NCBI GenBank assembly: GCA_001510575.1
Contig: LNGK01000010.1
Location: forward strand, 1,177,825-1,241,824
DNA length: 64,000 nucleotides
Direction: 5' to 3'
Source: Knoxdaviesia capensis
Lineage: Eukaryota > Ascomycota > Sordariomycetes > Microascales > Gondwanamycetaceae
The translations under genes were made by a program, and so were the position numbers. The notes beneath the pieces were generated by a model that had not been told where the DNA came from, searched no databases, and saw only the letters and a list, made by a program, of their open reading frames with translations. Below, in pieces: positions 20,101-30,446 of the stretch; within the stretch, counting starts at the first letter, position 1; every line of letters begins with the position of its first letter.

Positions 20101-22629
20101 ATGGACTCGACCTTCCAGCTCTATTTCGCGTCGGCCATGGACACCGACTCGAACGCAACATCGGACGATGCGGTGCTGGACTCGCCGTACGGAAGCACCG
20201 GCGTGTCCGCACGCAACACCTCGACAGCCTTGACGCCGACCACCTATCAGGGCGGCCGCAAACCTCGATCGATGTCGGACGGCGGCGGCACGGCCTCGCC
20301 GGCGAGACTGTCGCCCTCTCCACACATCATCCCAACCAAAGACGGACGGACTACTAAGGACGATTCCTCCATCAAGGACCGGGCTTCGGGCACATCCACC
20401 ATGTCCGCCTCGACTCCTGCCGCGCCAACCGCCCCGACTTCGGCTGCGGCTTCGCCTTCTCTCGCGCCATCTGCCACCCCCGTCACGCCCGTCCGGTCCA
20501 ACTTTCCCAGACGCCACACTGCACTACAACCAGCTTCTTTCCTCGGCGCATCCCCATCTTCCATGGCTGCCACAACTGCCTCTGCAGCTGCTGCCGCCGT
20601 TGGCGCCGCAGCCGCCATGTCGGCAGCTCCATTGATGTCAGGAGCGGCTGTCAACGTCAACTCGGCCGCCCTGAAACCGCCGTCGGTGTCCCCCAAACCC
20701 GATCCTTCCCAGATATACGCCTCCCCAACAAACATCCTCCCTCGACGCTCCCGTGGCCTCGACTTTTCGCGTGCTGCCACCAGTCTGCACCACTCGACTC
20801 TCGCCGAACAATCCTCTCCCGACTCGTCGCCAACCATTAGCGGTCGCGCCATCTTCATCCCTCCGCGACGAACCGGGGAATACTCTGGCGCCGAGATGTC
20901 GTCCACGTCGTTGTGGTCGGTCATGGGCAACCAGGAGCGGGCGAACATCTCCAGCTCGCTGGGCAGTATGCAGGCCATGATTACCGACTCGTCGTCCAGC
21001 TCTGACGACGACTTTATGTACGACGATATGGACGAGAGCATGGGCACGCCCCGCGGCGATGACAAGATGGCTCCTCCGCTGCTTCCTGGTGCTGTTGCGA
21101 CGTCTGGCTGGGCTGCAGGTGGCCCTCCGCCGCCGCCTCCGCCGCCGCCGCCATCGGGTCAGGCCAACGGCCTGCTGAGCTTCCAGCAGCGCCAGCGACC
21201 AAAGAAAACCGCCAAGAAACGGAGCCGTCCGCCGTTGGGCCTCGGCTTCGGCGGGTCTCTCACCGCTGCGAATTTTTCAAAGTCTCCCCCGTCAAGTCTC
21301 GTCAAGGACTCGCCCATCCTGGCCACTCACTCCCGGCGAGAAAGCATATGCTGGCAGGCTAACCAGCTGCATATCTCGGGGAGCGAGGAGGAGCCTGCGC
21401 GGGCTCTGGCTGGAGATATCAACCTTGACGGACCGGCCACGCCGTCCAGAGATGGACAGCGCGGCGTCATCCGCAGAGTGGTTACCCGTCGTGGAAACTT
21501 GTTGGTAGGTCTCCCCAGCCAACACCCAACGATGACTTATTGCCTATTAGCTAACACTGTCGCCCAACCACAGCCGAAAACGAAAGGTTTCGCCCGTATC
21601 CGCGCGGCGCTGGCCGAGGAAAGCCAGCCCGCGGAGGCCGAGTTCCGTCGCGAAGCCGAGGTGGTGCGCCAGGTCCTCGACAGCGACGTTAGTCTGGAGC
21701 TGCGACTAGCGGCCGCAACCGCCACGGCACCGATGATGTCGTCAGCACGGTCGCCATCGACAGCGCAATCGTCGCCGACTCTCGCCGCGGTGCAAGACGC
21801 GGGTGACGATGTGCCTGACGAGGACATGATGACGGATTCGTCGGCGGCGGCGCTGGGCATCTCCAGCAGCTTCAAGCAGCAGGCGCTGCGGAACTCCAAG
21901 GGCAAGATGTTCTGGGAGACGTTTTCGGACTCGGGCAGTGTGGGGCGTGCAGCCACGCCCCCGTCAGCGTCGGGCATGTTCGCGCCGCTGGGAATGCGGC
22001 CCCGGGGGTCGTCCTCGGGCATGGAGGACATGAGTCTGGAGAGCCCGTTCCTCGGCACGTTCCCCGGGCTGGTGTCGGGCCAGTCGTCGGCGGGCGGGGT
22101 GCTCGTTGGGACGAGCAGCTCTGGCAGCAGCGGCAACGAGTTCAAGCCGGATGCGCCGACGGGAGTGCCGGGTTGCGCCACTCCGGGCACGGGCGGCCTG
22201 TCGCAACAGCAGCCGCAGCCGCTGCAGGCCAGCGGGTTCCCGTTTACGGGCCCGCAGGCGCCCAGCGCGGGGGAGATTACGCGGCGGCTGATTTCGACGA
22301 AGCGGCGGCGCGACGACGACTTCGACCCGGCGAGTTTCAAGCGGCGGGCGGTGTCGCCAGGCATGAGCGTGCATAACTCGCCGGTCCTGCAGAGCCCGAT
22401 GCAGCGTGACGCGGCGCCGTGGGGGTCGCGGCCCGGAAGCAACAGCGGCGACCGGCCTGGCTACGGCACGGGCACGAGCAGTGCGCCGAGCGAGAGCGGG
22501 AGTGTCAGCGGCGGCGGCGGCGGTGGCGGTGGCGGGGCTGCTGGCGGAGCAGGTGGAAGAAAGGGCCGCGTGGGGTTCCAGGGGATGGTGGACACCAATG
22601 ACGGGATTATGCGGATGAGTATTGAGTGA
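20101..22629 (+). CDS. Large disordered conserved fungal protein, probably nuclear
   Basis: The exons are 20101-21504 and 21574-22629. The 69-base intron (GTAGGT, GCTAAC branch site, CACAG) is open in frame and could be mistaken for coding sequence. The spliced product is 819 residues. It is Ser/Ala/Pro-rich, with a proline run. Three blocks look conserved: a basic KKTAKKRSRPPLGLGFGG segment, RRGNLL joined by splicing to PKTKGFARIRAALAEE, and KRRRDDDFDPASFKRRAVSP near the C terminus. The end is GRVGFQGMVDTNDGIMRMS. The basic clusters suggest nuclear localisation, and the many SP/TP sites suggest phosphorylation. I recognise no named domain and assign no function. Confidence 0.72.
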   Translation: MDSTFQLYFASAMDTDSNATSDDAVLDSPYGSTGVSARNTSTALTPTTYQGGRKPRSMSDGGGTASPARLSPSPHIIPTKDGRTTKDDSSIKDRASGTSTMSASTPAAPTAPTSAAASPSLAPSATPVTPVRSNFPRRHTALQPASFLGASPSSMAATTASAAAAAVGAAAAMSAAPLMSGAAVNVNSAALKPPSVSPKPDPSQIYASPTNILPRRSRGLDFSRAATSLHHSTLAEQSSPDSSPTISGRAIFIPPRRTGEYSGAEMSSTSLWSVMGNQERANISSSLGSMQAMITDSSSSSDDDFMYDDMDESMGTPRGDDKMAPPLLPGAVATSGWAAGGPPPPPPPPPPSGQANGLLSFQQRQRPKKTAKKRSRPPLGLGFGGSLTAANFSKSPPSSLVKDSPILATHSRRESICWQANQLHISGSEEEPARALAGDINLDGPATPSRDGQRGVIRRVVTRRGNLLVGLPSQHPTMTYCLLANTVAQPQPKTKGFARIRAALAEESQPAEAEFRREAEVVRQVLDSDVSLELRLAAATATAPMMSSARSPSTAQSSPTLAAVQDAGDDVPDEDMMTDSSAAALGISSSFKQQALRNSKGKMFWETFSDSGSVGRAATPPSASGMFAPLGMRPRGSSSGMEDMSLESPFLGTFPGLVSGQSSAGGVLVGTSSSGSSGNEFKPDAPTGVPGCATPGTGGLSQQQPQPLQASGFPFTGPQAPSAGEITRRLISTKRRRDDDFDPASFKRRAVSPGMSVHNSPVLQSPMQRDAAPWGSRPGSNSGDRPGYGTGTSSAPSESGSVSGGGGGGGGGAAGGAGGRKGRVGFQGMVDTNDGIMRMSIE

Positions 22630-23193
22630 AAGTTGTCGTGAAGCAAACCTTTTTAGACTGCAAACAATGTACGAGGTGTATTTTTCTTTTAAACGGAGTG
22701 GATGGAGTCTTTTTTTCCCTTTTTTTTTTCCAATGTCGGGGGTTCATTGATATATATGTGGATTTATTTAGCGAACGGACGCCGGGATATTTCTTCTTTT
22801 TGCTGTTCCTTTTGTGGTATTTTTCTAGAAGCATTTTCTTTCCGTATGGAATGCGCATGTGCGTTTTTATCTGACTTACACAGTTCAGGGTCACTCCTCG
22901 AGTATATTTCACTGGCGACAGGTATCTCAGACGATCATAGTTTATTCAGGTGGGGGAAAGAAATCAAGCGCTCAAGGGTATGTGTGAACAGAGGGTACGG
23001 AAAGCCACTCTTCCACGAAGAAACAAAAAACAAAACAGAAAAGAAAAGAGAAAAGGGAAAAGAGAAGCACGGGCCAGGACCGGGTTGGGGACGTGCTGTG
23101 CAGTGCAGTGCAGTGCAGGCAGTCCCCAAAAGAGAAAGTTTATATATACAAAAGGGTAAAGGGACACACACTCCAGCCCGGGCTCCTCCACTA
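22630..23193. other. Convergent 3' region
   Basis: This lies between the disordered protein gene (+) and the roadblock-like gene (-). It is T-rich on the left and A-rich in the middle, with a short TGCAG repeat at 23096-23118. No gene is seen. Confidence 0.55.
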
Positions 23194-23850
23194 CTACTCA
23201 TCAAACGCGTCGTTGGGGATGCGCAGCGCCTCCAGCTTCTCGTCTAGCCGCACCGACAGCTCCTCGGCCTGGCGGCGCATGACGACCACGGCGGCGGCGG
23301 CGGCAGCGCCGCTGGTGGTGCTGGCCAGGCTCGCCCCGCCGGCGCTGGCAACGCTCGCGGCGTCGTCGGGCGGCTCGGGCAGGGCAGCGGCCGCCGCGTG
23401 GCCGGGCGGCGGCGGCGGCGGCGGCGGCGGCGGGGGGCCGAGCGAGACGAGCAGCAGGCCGCAGTGCAGGCGGCGGACGACCAGCACGCCGGCGGACAGC
23501 TGGACGGTGACGGAGTGCGGCTGGCGGGGCGCGCCCGCCGCCGCGGCGGCGGCTGCCGCGGGATCGGCGGGCGGGGACGAGCCGGTCGACAGCGCGGGGG
23601 GCACCTGCGGCCCCGCGGCCGCGTGCAGCGTCCACAAGGACGCGGCGACGGTGGCGTGGCGGCGCAGCTGGGTGGCGGAGAGGCCGGCGGCGGAGGCGTG
23701 GGCGAGGAGCTTGCCGGACGGCGAGCTGAGCAGGGCGGTGTGCAGGTGCGGGGTGAGGTTGGATTGCAGGAAGGCGGTGACGCGTTTTGTGAGGAAGAGG
23801 GGCGGGGAGGCCGCGGAGGAGGACGAGGAGGAGGATGCTTGGAGGGACAT
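23194..23850 (-). CDS. Roadblock/LC7-like protein, possible LAMTOR/EGO complex subunit
   Basis: This is a single exon of 218 residues beginning MSLQASSSS. The recognisable core is LFLTKRVTAFLQSNLTPHL, then LSSPSGKLLAHAS, and a later strand pair SVTVQLSAGVLVVRRLHCGLLLVSLG. That order of helix and strands fits a roadblock/LC7 fold. Related fungal proteins resemble LAMTOR2/Ego3, scaffolds that hold Rag GTPases on the vacuole for TORC1 signalling, but the match is from pattern alone. Low-complexity insertions (poly-Ser, poly-Ala, eleven prolines) interrupt the domain. The C-terminal part is a short charged helix (RRQAEELSVRLDEKLEALR). The poly-Pro and poly-Ala inserts use G/C-ending codons and may vary in length. 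Confidence 0.6.
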   Translation of the reverse strand: MSLQASSSSSSSAASPPLFLTKRVTAFLQSNLTPHLHTALLSSPSGKLLAHASAAGLSATQLRRHATVAASLWTLHAAAGPQVPPALSTGSSPPADPAAAAAAAAGAPRQPHSVTVQLSAGVLVVRRLHCGLLLVSLGPPPPPPPPPPPGHAAAAALPEPPDDAASVASAGGASLASTTSGAAAAAAVVVMRRQAEELSVRLDEKLEALRIPNDAFDE

Positions 23851-24644
23851 GGTTGTTTTTTTGTTTTTCGGGGGGAGACGGTCCCGGCGGCGGAGGGGGG
23901 GGGGATCGGGCGCCGGGTCGGAGGGGTTGGTTGGGTTCGTCGAAGCGCCGTGGCCGCACAGGTGAGTTCGGGGGAGACGGTCGGAAAAGGTGGGGTTGCC
24001 GCCGGAGAGACAGAGGGGGGTGTGTCGATGGGGATTTGGGGTGTATAGAGAGAACGCGGGCCTCGGCACGGCGCAAGCTTCCGGGCGATGGATCGTCAAG
24101 GTCGTGAAGTCGTAAGCGCAGCTCTCACGCGCAGGTGCATGCCATAGCACAGAAACAAAGCCTGCTCCCGACGGTACGGGTCGTCAATCAGGAGAGCCAA
24201 GCAATTGGAAATAGCCGCTCCTGGAATATAGCAATCGACCGTGATATCAAAAAAACAAGGCGTGGAGCTGGGAGAAAAAAGAGGTGCTGGCGAGGTTGCA
24301 AAAAGACAAACGGAACTTCAGGATGGAAAAATCAAGAGATCGAAACGAGCGGCTCGAGAAATTGCAGCGGGTACTGAGATATTTACATAAGCTCGCTTGT
24401 CGGGAAAACACAGTGTCTGCACACACTGTAATGAGCTGCATTGAACTCGAGGGACAGCTAGGAAGGCACAGTGTGAATTCCGTCATCCGCCCAACGCCCA
24501 CTATCGCGTTTGTGGTGCTCGGTTACTTGCATTTCTGAAGCTCGCTTTATTCAATATCCGGGGCGTGATCGTGTGTATTCGCCTTAGATGCATATCTCTA
24601 CTCCAGAACGCTTCTAGAAGATCCTCTCTAAAGACCCGAAACCC
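23851..24644. other. Intergenic region with inverted repeat
   Basis: This is the leader and promoter of the roadblock-like gene plus the 3' end of the P450 gene. At 24410-24429 ACAGTGT and ACACTGT form an inverted repeat with a 6-base spacer, and another CACAGTGTG lies near 24468. No gene is seen. Confidence 0.5.
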
Positions 24645-26368
24645 TCACACCTCGGCTTTCACCCGCTCAAACTTGACCTTGTCGCCCTCCATCGATGCCT
24701 CGAAATCCATGAAGATGGCCGCGAGGATGTTTTTCATCGCTGTACAACCACACACACGTCAGCACCAACTCTCACACAGCACGCAACTTGCTTGCAGGAC
24801 ACGGAGAGGGACCCTTACCGTGCATCGCATAGTTCGAGCCTATGCACATGCGCCCGCCACTGCTGAACGCCCAGAACCGCCGCGCCATCTCGCGCCGCGT
24901 CGGCTCGTCGCTGGTGCCGCCGGCCTCCAGCCACCGCGCCGGCCGCCACGCCTCCGGCTCCGCGAACACCGCCTCGTCGCGGTGCAGCGTGTACGCCGCG
25001 GCCGAGATCCGCACGCCGCCGGGCAGCGCCACGCCGGCAACGGTTGCGCCGCCGGCGGGGGTGCGGCGCGGCTGCTGGCCCGCGATCGGCGTGTTGAGGC
25101 GCAGCGTCTCGAGGACCACGGCGTGCAGCAGCGGCAGCGCGTCCAGGGCCTTCGCGTCGGGGAGCAGCGCCACCGCGGGCCCGGGGCCGAACACTCGCGG
25201 CCGGATGGTCCGCAGTTCCGCCCGCAGCCGCGTTTGCAGCGTGGCCGTGCCGGCCAGGTGGCGGGCCGCGTGGCTGAGCGCCACGCCTGAGGTGTCCTGC
25301 GCGGCGAGCACGTGGTCGAGCAGCTCGGACGCCATGGCGCGGCGGCGCTGGCGGATCGACGTGGCGAATAGCGGCGACTCCGCGCCGCCGAGCTTCTCCT
25401 CGCGGTCGATCGCCGCCGCCAGCGCGCGGAACACCACCGGCTCGTCCGCAACGGCCGACGTGCTCTCGGCGCTGCGCGCGGCCTTCGCTGCCTCGGCCGC
25501 CGCCGCGGCGCGGACCAGGTCCATGTTCCACACCTCCAGCGCGGCGTTGGCGTGGTCGGCCGCGCGGTCGTACGGCGACACCCCCAGCACGCGCAGCGCG
25601 CGCGTCAGCCGCGGCAGCTCCTGCGGCCAGAAGTGGTTCTCGCTGCGCAGCCGGTACAGCCGCAGCCAGCGCGCGCGGAACTCGCGGTCGCTGAGCGTGC
25701 GCGTGGCCGCCGCCAGCCCGTACACGTACGCCGTGGTCAGGTCCAGCATGGTGGCCGCGAACAGCGGCGCCACGTTCACCGGGTTCGACGGGTCCAGCAT
25801 CGGGAGCAGCCGCGTGTGGATGATGGCGTGCATCTGCGCCGCGCAGGCTTCGGACGCGTGGATGAACGATTTGGAGTACACGTGCGTGATCATGCGTTTG
25901 CGTGCCGAGTGCTCGCGGGCGCCGGGCGTGGAGAACATGCAGGGCACTCTTCAGACGGTGTGTGAGCACACGAGACCTCAATACCCAGGAGACAGAGGGA
26001 GGGAAAAAAAACACGTACCCGTAGTTGTGGAACACGCCGTACCACTTATCCTTGGGAAAACCCCCCTGGTACACAGCCCGCACGGCATCGACGCCGTCCA
26101 CACTGACCTCGGACGGCCCGACCCGCACAATCGGGCCCAGGCGGCGGTGGGCGGCGTGCAGCAGCGCGAGGTCGGAGCCGGCGTTGCGGGCCGAGAGGAT
26201 CCACCATGGCGACAGCGGGGCCGACCAGTGCGCCGCGGGGAGTCTGGCGAGCGGCGAGACGAGGAGGGGGAACACCAGGAAACGGTAGGTTACGAACAGG
26301 GCGAGCAGAATGGCGAGGGGCGTGAGGAGAGTCCCGGAGCTGAGGGACTGCAGGATGGACGAGGCCAT
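24645..26368 (-). CDS. Cytochrome P450 monooxygenase
   Basis: The exons are 26368-26019, 25948-24819 and 24739-24645, giving 524 residues with all GT-AG phases closing. The N terminus has a membrane anchor (LLTPLAILLALFVTYRFLVF) and a proline-bearing hinge, so it is an ER enzyme. The I-helix reads LAAQDTSG, the K-helix ExxR is ETLR, and the PERF-like segment is AWRPARWLE. The heme loop FSSGGRMCIG carries the cysteine ligand at about residue 485. The first intron lies just after NYG and the second after AMH, close to the C terminus. P450s of this kind oxidise fatty acids, aromatics or secondary metabolites; the substrate cannot be read. The gene is followed upstream, in the same orientation and 0.64 kb away, by a BBE-type oxidase. 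Confidence 0.92.
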
Positions 26369-27008
26369 GGTGGTGTTTCCTTGGGGGTGCGTTCACTTTT
26401 CCGGAGCAGTGTGGTTGGGAAAGCGGAGGACGAGCTGGAACTCTTTAAAAGCCGGTCAGATACTGATACTGTGCCGCACTCCCACATCCGACTTTCCAGG
26501 AGACAAGGCGTCCAACAGGGTAAGAAAACGCCGAATTCCACAAATACTACACCCAAGGCGCCAGGAGAGAATGCACAAGTATCTTACCACCCAAAAACGA
26601 AGAACAAAAAGCCAAGGACCAAGGAAAATCACAGGAAAACCTCACTGCGTTATCTTGGGGAGTGGGGGCGATTACTGATAAGGCGCGGGCCCATGTGGGG
26701 CCCAACTGCGGGGCTCCGACGACGGACCGATGATATGCGGCAAAGTGGGGCCGGGTCGGAGGATGCCGTCGGGGGGCTCCTTCCTGTTGTGGTAAGGGCA
26801 CGTGATGTGGCCGGACATGAGTTTCATCGTCATCTCGTCGAAGATGTTCAGTCACGGGCATTGGAAACATAGTTCACAGCGAATATATCGCCGAGGGTGA
26901 GAGGCTGCAGACAAACAGCCGGTTTCTTGATTGAACATGAGGATCAGCTACAGCCTCCCCGACAGAATACGCACACATCTGGCTTCCCGCTACAGCCGCC
27001 CAAGTCGC
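26369..27008. other. Promoter of the P450 gene and 3' end of the oxidase gene
   Basis: This is a 640-base spacer between two co-oriented genes. A TTTTAAAG stretch at about 26443-26450 on the minus strand is a weak TATA candidate. GGGGCCC-rich DNA lies near 26690-26790. No gene is seen. Confidence 0.5.
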
Positions 27009-28536
27009 TCACTTTAGCTGGATATAGTGGCTGAACAGCCCCCGGGGATCATACTTCGCCTTGACCGCCCGCAACCGCGCCAGGTTCTCGCCGTAGATCT
27101 CCTCGGGCGACTCGTCCAGGCCGCCGGCCAGGTTGCCGTACACGTACTGCGCGGCCTCGCCGGCGTCGCGGGTCAGCGCAGCCATGTGCGCGCCGTACAC
27201 GGCCAGCACGGCCTCGGCCTGGGCGGCGGCGTCGGCGTGCGTGTAGGCGGTCTCGATGAAGCTCTGGAAGGCGCGCGTGCGCAGCGCGGGCCCGACGGCG
27301 GTGGCGGCGGCCGGCACCCCGCGCGACGCCGTCAGCGGGTAGCGCTCGAACATGACGATGGAGTTGGCCACGTCGGCGTGCGGCGCCTGCAGAAACGCGC
27401 TGAAGGCGGCGAACACGGGCCGCATGTGCGCGGCGTCGAGGCGCGGGAGGGCCGCTGCGCGCAGCGGCTTGCAGCCGCCCTTGCCGCAGAAGCCGTCGAT
27501 GCCGTCGTTGAGGTGGTCGTACGGCACGAGCGTGTCGACCACGGGGACGCCGCCGAGGGCGAACAGCGGCGCGAGCCTCGCGTGTGCGGACTCTCGCGTG
27601 CCGGCGTGCCACACCTGCAGGGCAACGCCCGCGTCGGTCGGCGCGGGCGCGGGCGGCGGCGGCGGCGGAAAGCGGACGAACATGAGGGATACCACGGCGT
27701 CGTCGATGTCCGGGCTCAGGTCGTTGATGGCGGCCACCACGGCGTCGAGCGCGGTCGGCGGGAAGGCCAGCAGCGTCATGTAGTGCAGGCCGGCGTTGCG
27801 CTCGGGGATGACACGCACGGTCAGGCTGGTGGCGATGCCGAAGTTGTGGCCGGCGCCCTGCAGGCCCCAGAACAGGTCGGGGTCGGACGCGGCGGTCACG
27901 GTCTGGGCCTTGGCCGAGGGGCCGACCATGCGGACCGACACGATGTTGTCGGCGGCGAGGCCCATGATGCCCTAGCGGGGAGGGGAGTGTTAGCGAGGTT
28001 CTCTGGGTGGATCAAGAACCCCAGGTGTTTCCATGAGCTGAGGAGTACTACGCGGAGGGGCAACTTACCATCATAAAGCCCATGCCGCCGCCCAGCGTGA
28101 TCGACGCCACACCAACGGTATTGCAAGTGCCCACAGCCATATGCACGCCGGCACTCTTAGCCGCGGCGAGACACTCCTTGACATTCGCGCCGCCGCCAAC
28201 GACCGCAACCCCGGCGGCGCTGTCAACGTGCACGGCGTTCAGCGCGCGCAGATCGACCACCAGCGCCTCGCCATCGGCAAACTGCGCCCACGCGCCGCTA
28301 CCGTGCGTGCCCGCCCGCGCCACGAAGGGGACGTTGTGGGTGGCGGCCCAGTGCACGGCGGCCTCGACGTCGGACTCGGTGGCGGCGGCGACGACCGCGG
28401 CGGGCGTGCGGCGGCGGTAGTCGGAGCGGTAGGCCGCTGCGGTGGCGAAGGCCGCGGCGCCGTCGGCTGGGAGGGTGAGGGTTGCGGACGGGGAGAGGGC
28501 CGCGCGCAGCGTGTCGAAGGGGTACGTGGCGGCCAT
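27009..28536 (-). CDS. FAD-linked oxidase of the berberine bridge enzyme type
   Basis: Exons are 28536-28069 and 27971-27009, with an intron of 97 bases (GTAAGT to CTAG, phase 0), giving 476 residues. The FAD-binding PCMH domain occupies roughly residues 40-210. His78 in RAGTHGSG and Cys138 in GTCNTVG sit where bicovalent BBE-like enzymes attach FAD, and LGGGMGFMM followed by GLAADNIVS completes the motif. The C-terminal BBE segment is YGENLARLRAVKAKYDP. Such enzymes oxidise alcohols, sugars or alkaloid-like substrates with oxygen. There is no signal peptide, so it is probably intracellular, unlike secreted oligosaccharide oxidases. It is adjacent to and co-oriented with the P450 gene, and the AmdX-like factor lies upstream. 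Confidence 0.9.
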
Positions 28537-30236
28537 TGCAGGAGGTGCGTGGGCTGTGGTGGGGTGCGTGAGTGGTTGAGAGAGTGTGTGTAGGTTCTCT
28601 GGTTGGTGTTGCAGAGATGATGCCAGGCGTTGGAGGATCGAGACAGCCAACATCGACGTGGGAGGGATGTGCGGTGTTCTTATACCCCCGTATCCCCGGC
28701 CGGCACCGCACATTCATCCCCCTTTTTGACGCAGACGACCTCGGCAAGCGTGCACCTAAATCTCACCTCACCCCACCTCCGTCGTACTGACTTACATATG
28801 AATGCTTCCCACGCCTAACCCAGCCTCCACTTCCAGTCGCCCGCCGTCCCATCCAGATTGGGCAAAGCGGTATGAGGCAGAACACGCAGGACATACTAAC
28901 CAACCCTTTGTTAGGATATTCAGCCGCCCACAGCCCACCCCATCCCCAAAAGCACCGACACATCACTCGTTCCCTCTCTTCACACCCACGTCGAACCAGA
29001 AAACGATGGTCCACGGCGCAGCCCCCCCGGTCCATGGACTATTCTCAAAGGAGATTAAAAACATCCAACAAACGATGCCCCGCGTACACACACCCAGTAG
29101 TGTGTGTCTTTCTCTCACCTCTCTCTTTGTTCGTATTGGGAGTTTTGAAGGGCGTTCATGCAAACCGGCTGCTTTCCGCGTTTGTCTCCGGCGGCGAGAC
29201 CAGATTGCGAACTCTCTGGGTCGGGAACACGTGAGTAGCCGCATCAAGTGGTGTTCTGGCCGTCTCGGATTCCGGTGCATCTCCGTCTGGCAGTGTTTCC
29301 CCTCCCTATCTTTGTTGCCCCTGGTTGGTGGTCCCTGGGGAGCCTTCTCCATCTCTCCTGGTCAGGAGAAAAGCGGCAGAGCCTGGTCCGGGTTTTCGCT
29401 GTGATCGAATAGTCAGGATTCCATTCCCATATCCCACGTCCCGCGACCCGAAAGAGTATTGATCAGCAAATGCCAATATCCCCACTCCGCGGCAACGACG
29501 TGAAAGAGGGAGGCAGTGAGCCACCCCAACCACAGACCAAGCATGACCCCCAAACACGAGCTGGTTGGGAGGCCAAGTCTGGACCGGGGTCCCGGACCAC
29601 TGACTGCAAACCCTCCGGCGGCTGAAAGGTCGCTGTCGCGATGGAGTCAACCCCGGCCCAGACTCGCCTGTTCCTATCCCTCTCGGAGACTTTTGCTTTT
29701 GAGCCCCCCCCCCGTTGTCTGTCTGCCTTCGTGTCTCCAAACCCCATGTTTCCTTTCCTGATACAACTGGGCAGACACCCATTTATCTCCAGCTTCCATA
29801 ATAGCTGTCCCACTGCCATCGCCTGCCTCGCCATGGCCACAGCCCCTTTTTCTTCCCGTCGCCCCATTTTCCTCCATATCATCCTTTCCAGGCATCCAAA
29901 CCCTCCACTCTCCCCCTCCCACATCCACATCCAACCCCTTACCCCTAAATCACCGGCTCTCTAACCCCAACACCGCTCATCAACAGACGAAAGATGGAGA
30001 GGATACACATATTATATATACCTCAAAAATAGAAGAAAAAAAAATAAAGTGCCCCAAGGCATATAAAAGGGGGAATCCCAGGACCCTTGAAATCCCCCGC
30101 CAAAGAATGCACCCCCACACATACAAAAATGACAAAACGAGACCCCTCAAATCATGCAAAAAAAGTCAACCGAATAGAAGATGCCACCCTTCCCCCGCCC
30201 AAAAAAGGAACCATATACATATACCTCCTCACTCCG
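28537..30236. other. Intergenic region between the oxidase and the zinc-finger factor
   Basis: This holds the oxidase promoter (TATA at 28677-28684) and the 3' untranslated region of the zinc-finger gene. Long open frames occur on both strands near 28.8-29.9 kb, but they overlap each other and lack the strong third-position G/C bias of the neighbouring genes, so I do not call them. Confidence 0.5.
28677..28684 (-). promoter_or_regulatory. TATA box of the BBE-type oxidase gene
   Basis: TATAAGAA on the minus strand lies about 140 bases before the oxidase start codon. Confidence 0.45.
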
Positions 30237-30446
30237 CTATGCACACGAGATCCAAGAATAGAACATATCCCCTTCATCCCCCGCCTTTCCCTCCCCCGGG
30301 ACCAGCAGCTGTGCATACTGCGGATACTGCTGGTAATTGTAGAGGTGGTGGTGCTGCTGCTGCTGCTGGCATGTACTGACCGGCATCTCCTCTTCTTCTT
30401 CGTCGCCCTCTTCGTACACATGAATCAAGATCTCGTAGTCCGCGGG
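30237..30446 (-). other. In-frame coding-like extension behind the zinc-finger factor stop
   Basis: Directly after the TGA at 30447-30449 the same frame runs 69 codons to TAG at 30237. It begins PADYEILIHVYEEGDEEEEE and continues with QQQQQHHH and LYNYQQYPQYAQLL. Its composition (acidic run, Gln/His run, Tyr/Gln repeats) looks like a real regulator C terminus. It may be read through, be reached by alternative splicing, or have become untranslated recently. Confidence 0.5.

Noticed and set aside
21505..21573. In-frame coding continuation between the two halves of the disordered protein
   Set aside because: It has a GTAGGT donor, GCTAAC branch site and CACAG acceptor, is exactly 69 bases, and its translation breaks a conserved-looking block. 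It is treated as an intron.
25955..25975. TGTGCTCA word (copper-regulator-like site) in a P450 intron
   Set aside because: It coincides with the intron's branch-site region, so it is probably there for splicing.
28802..29404. 200-codon open frame upstream of the oxidase
   Set aside because: It overlaps other open frames, lacks third-position G/C bias, and shows no recognisable domain.
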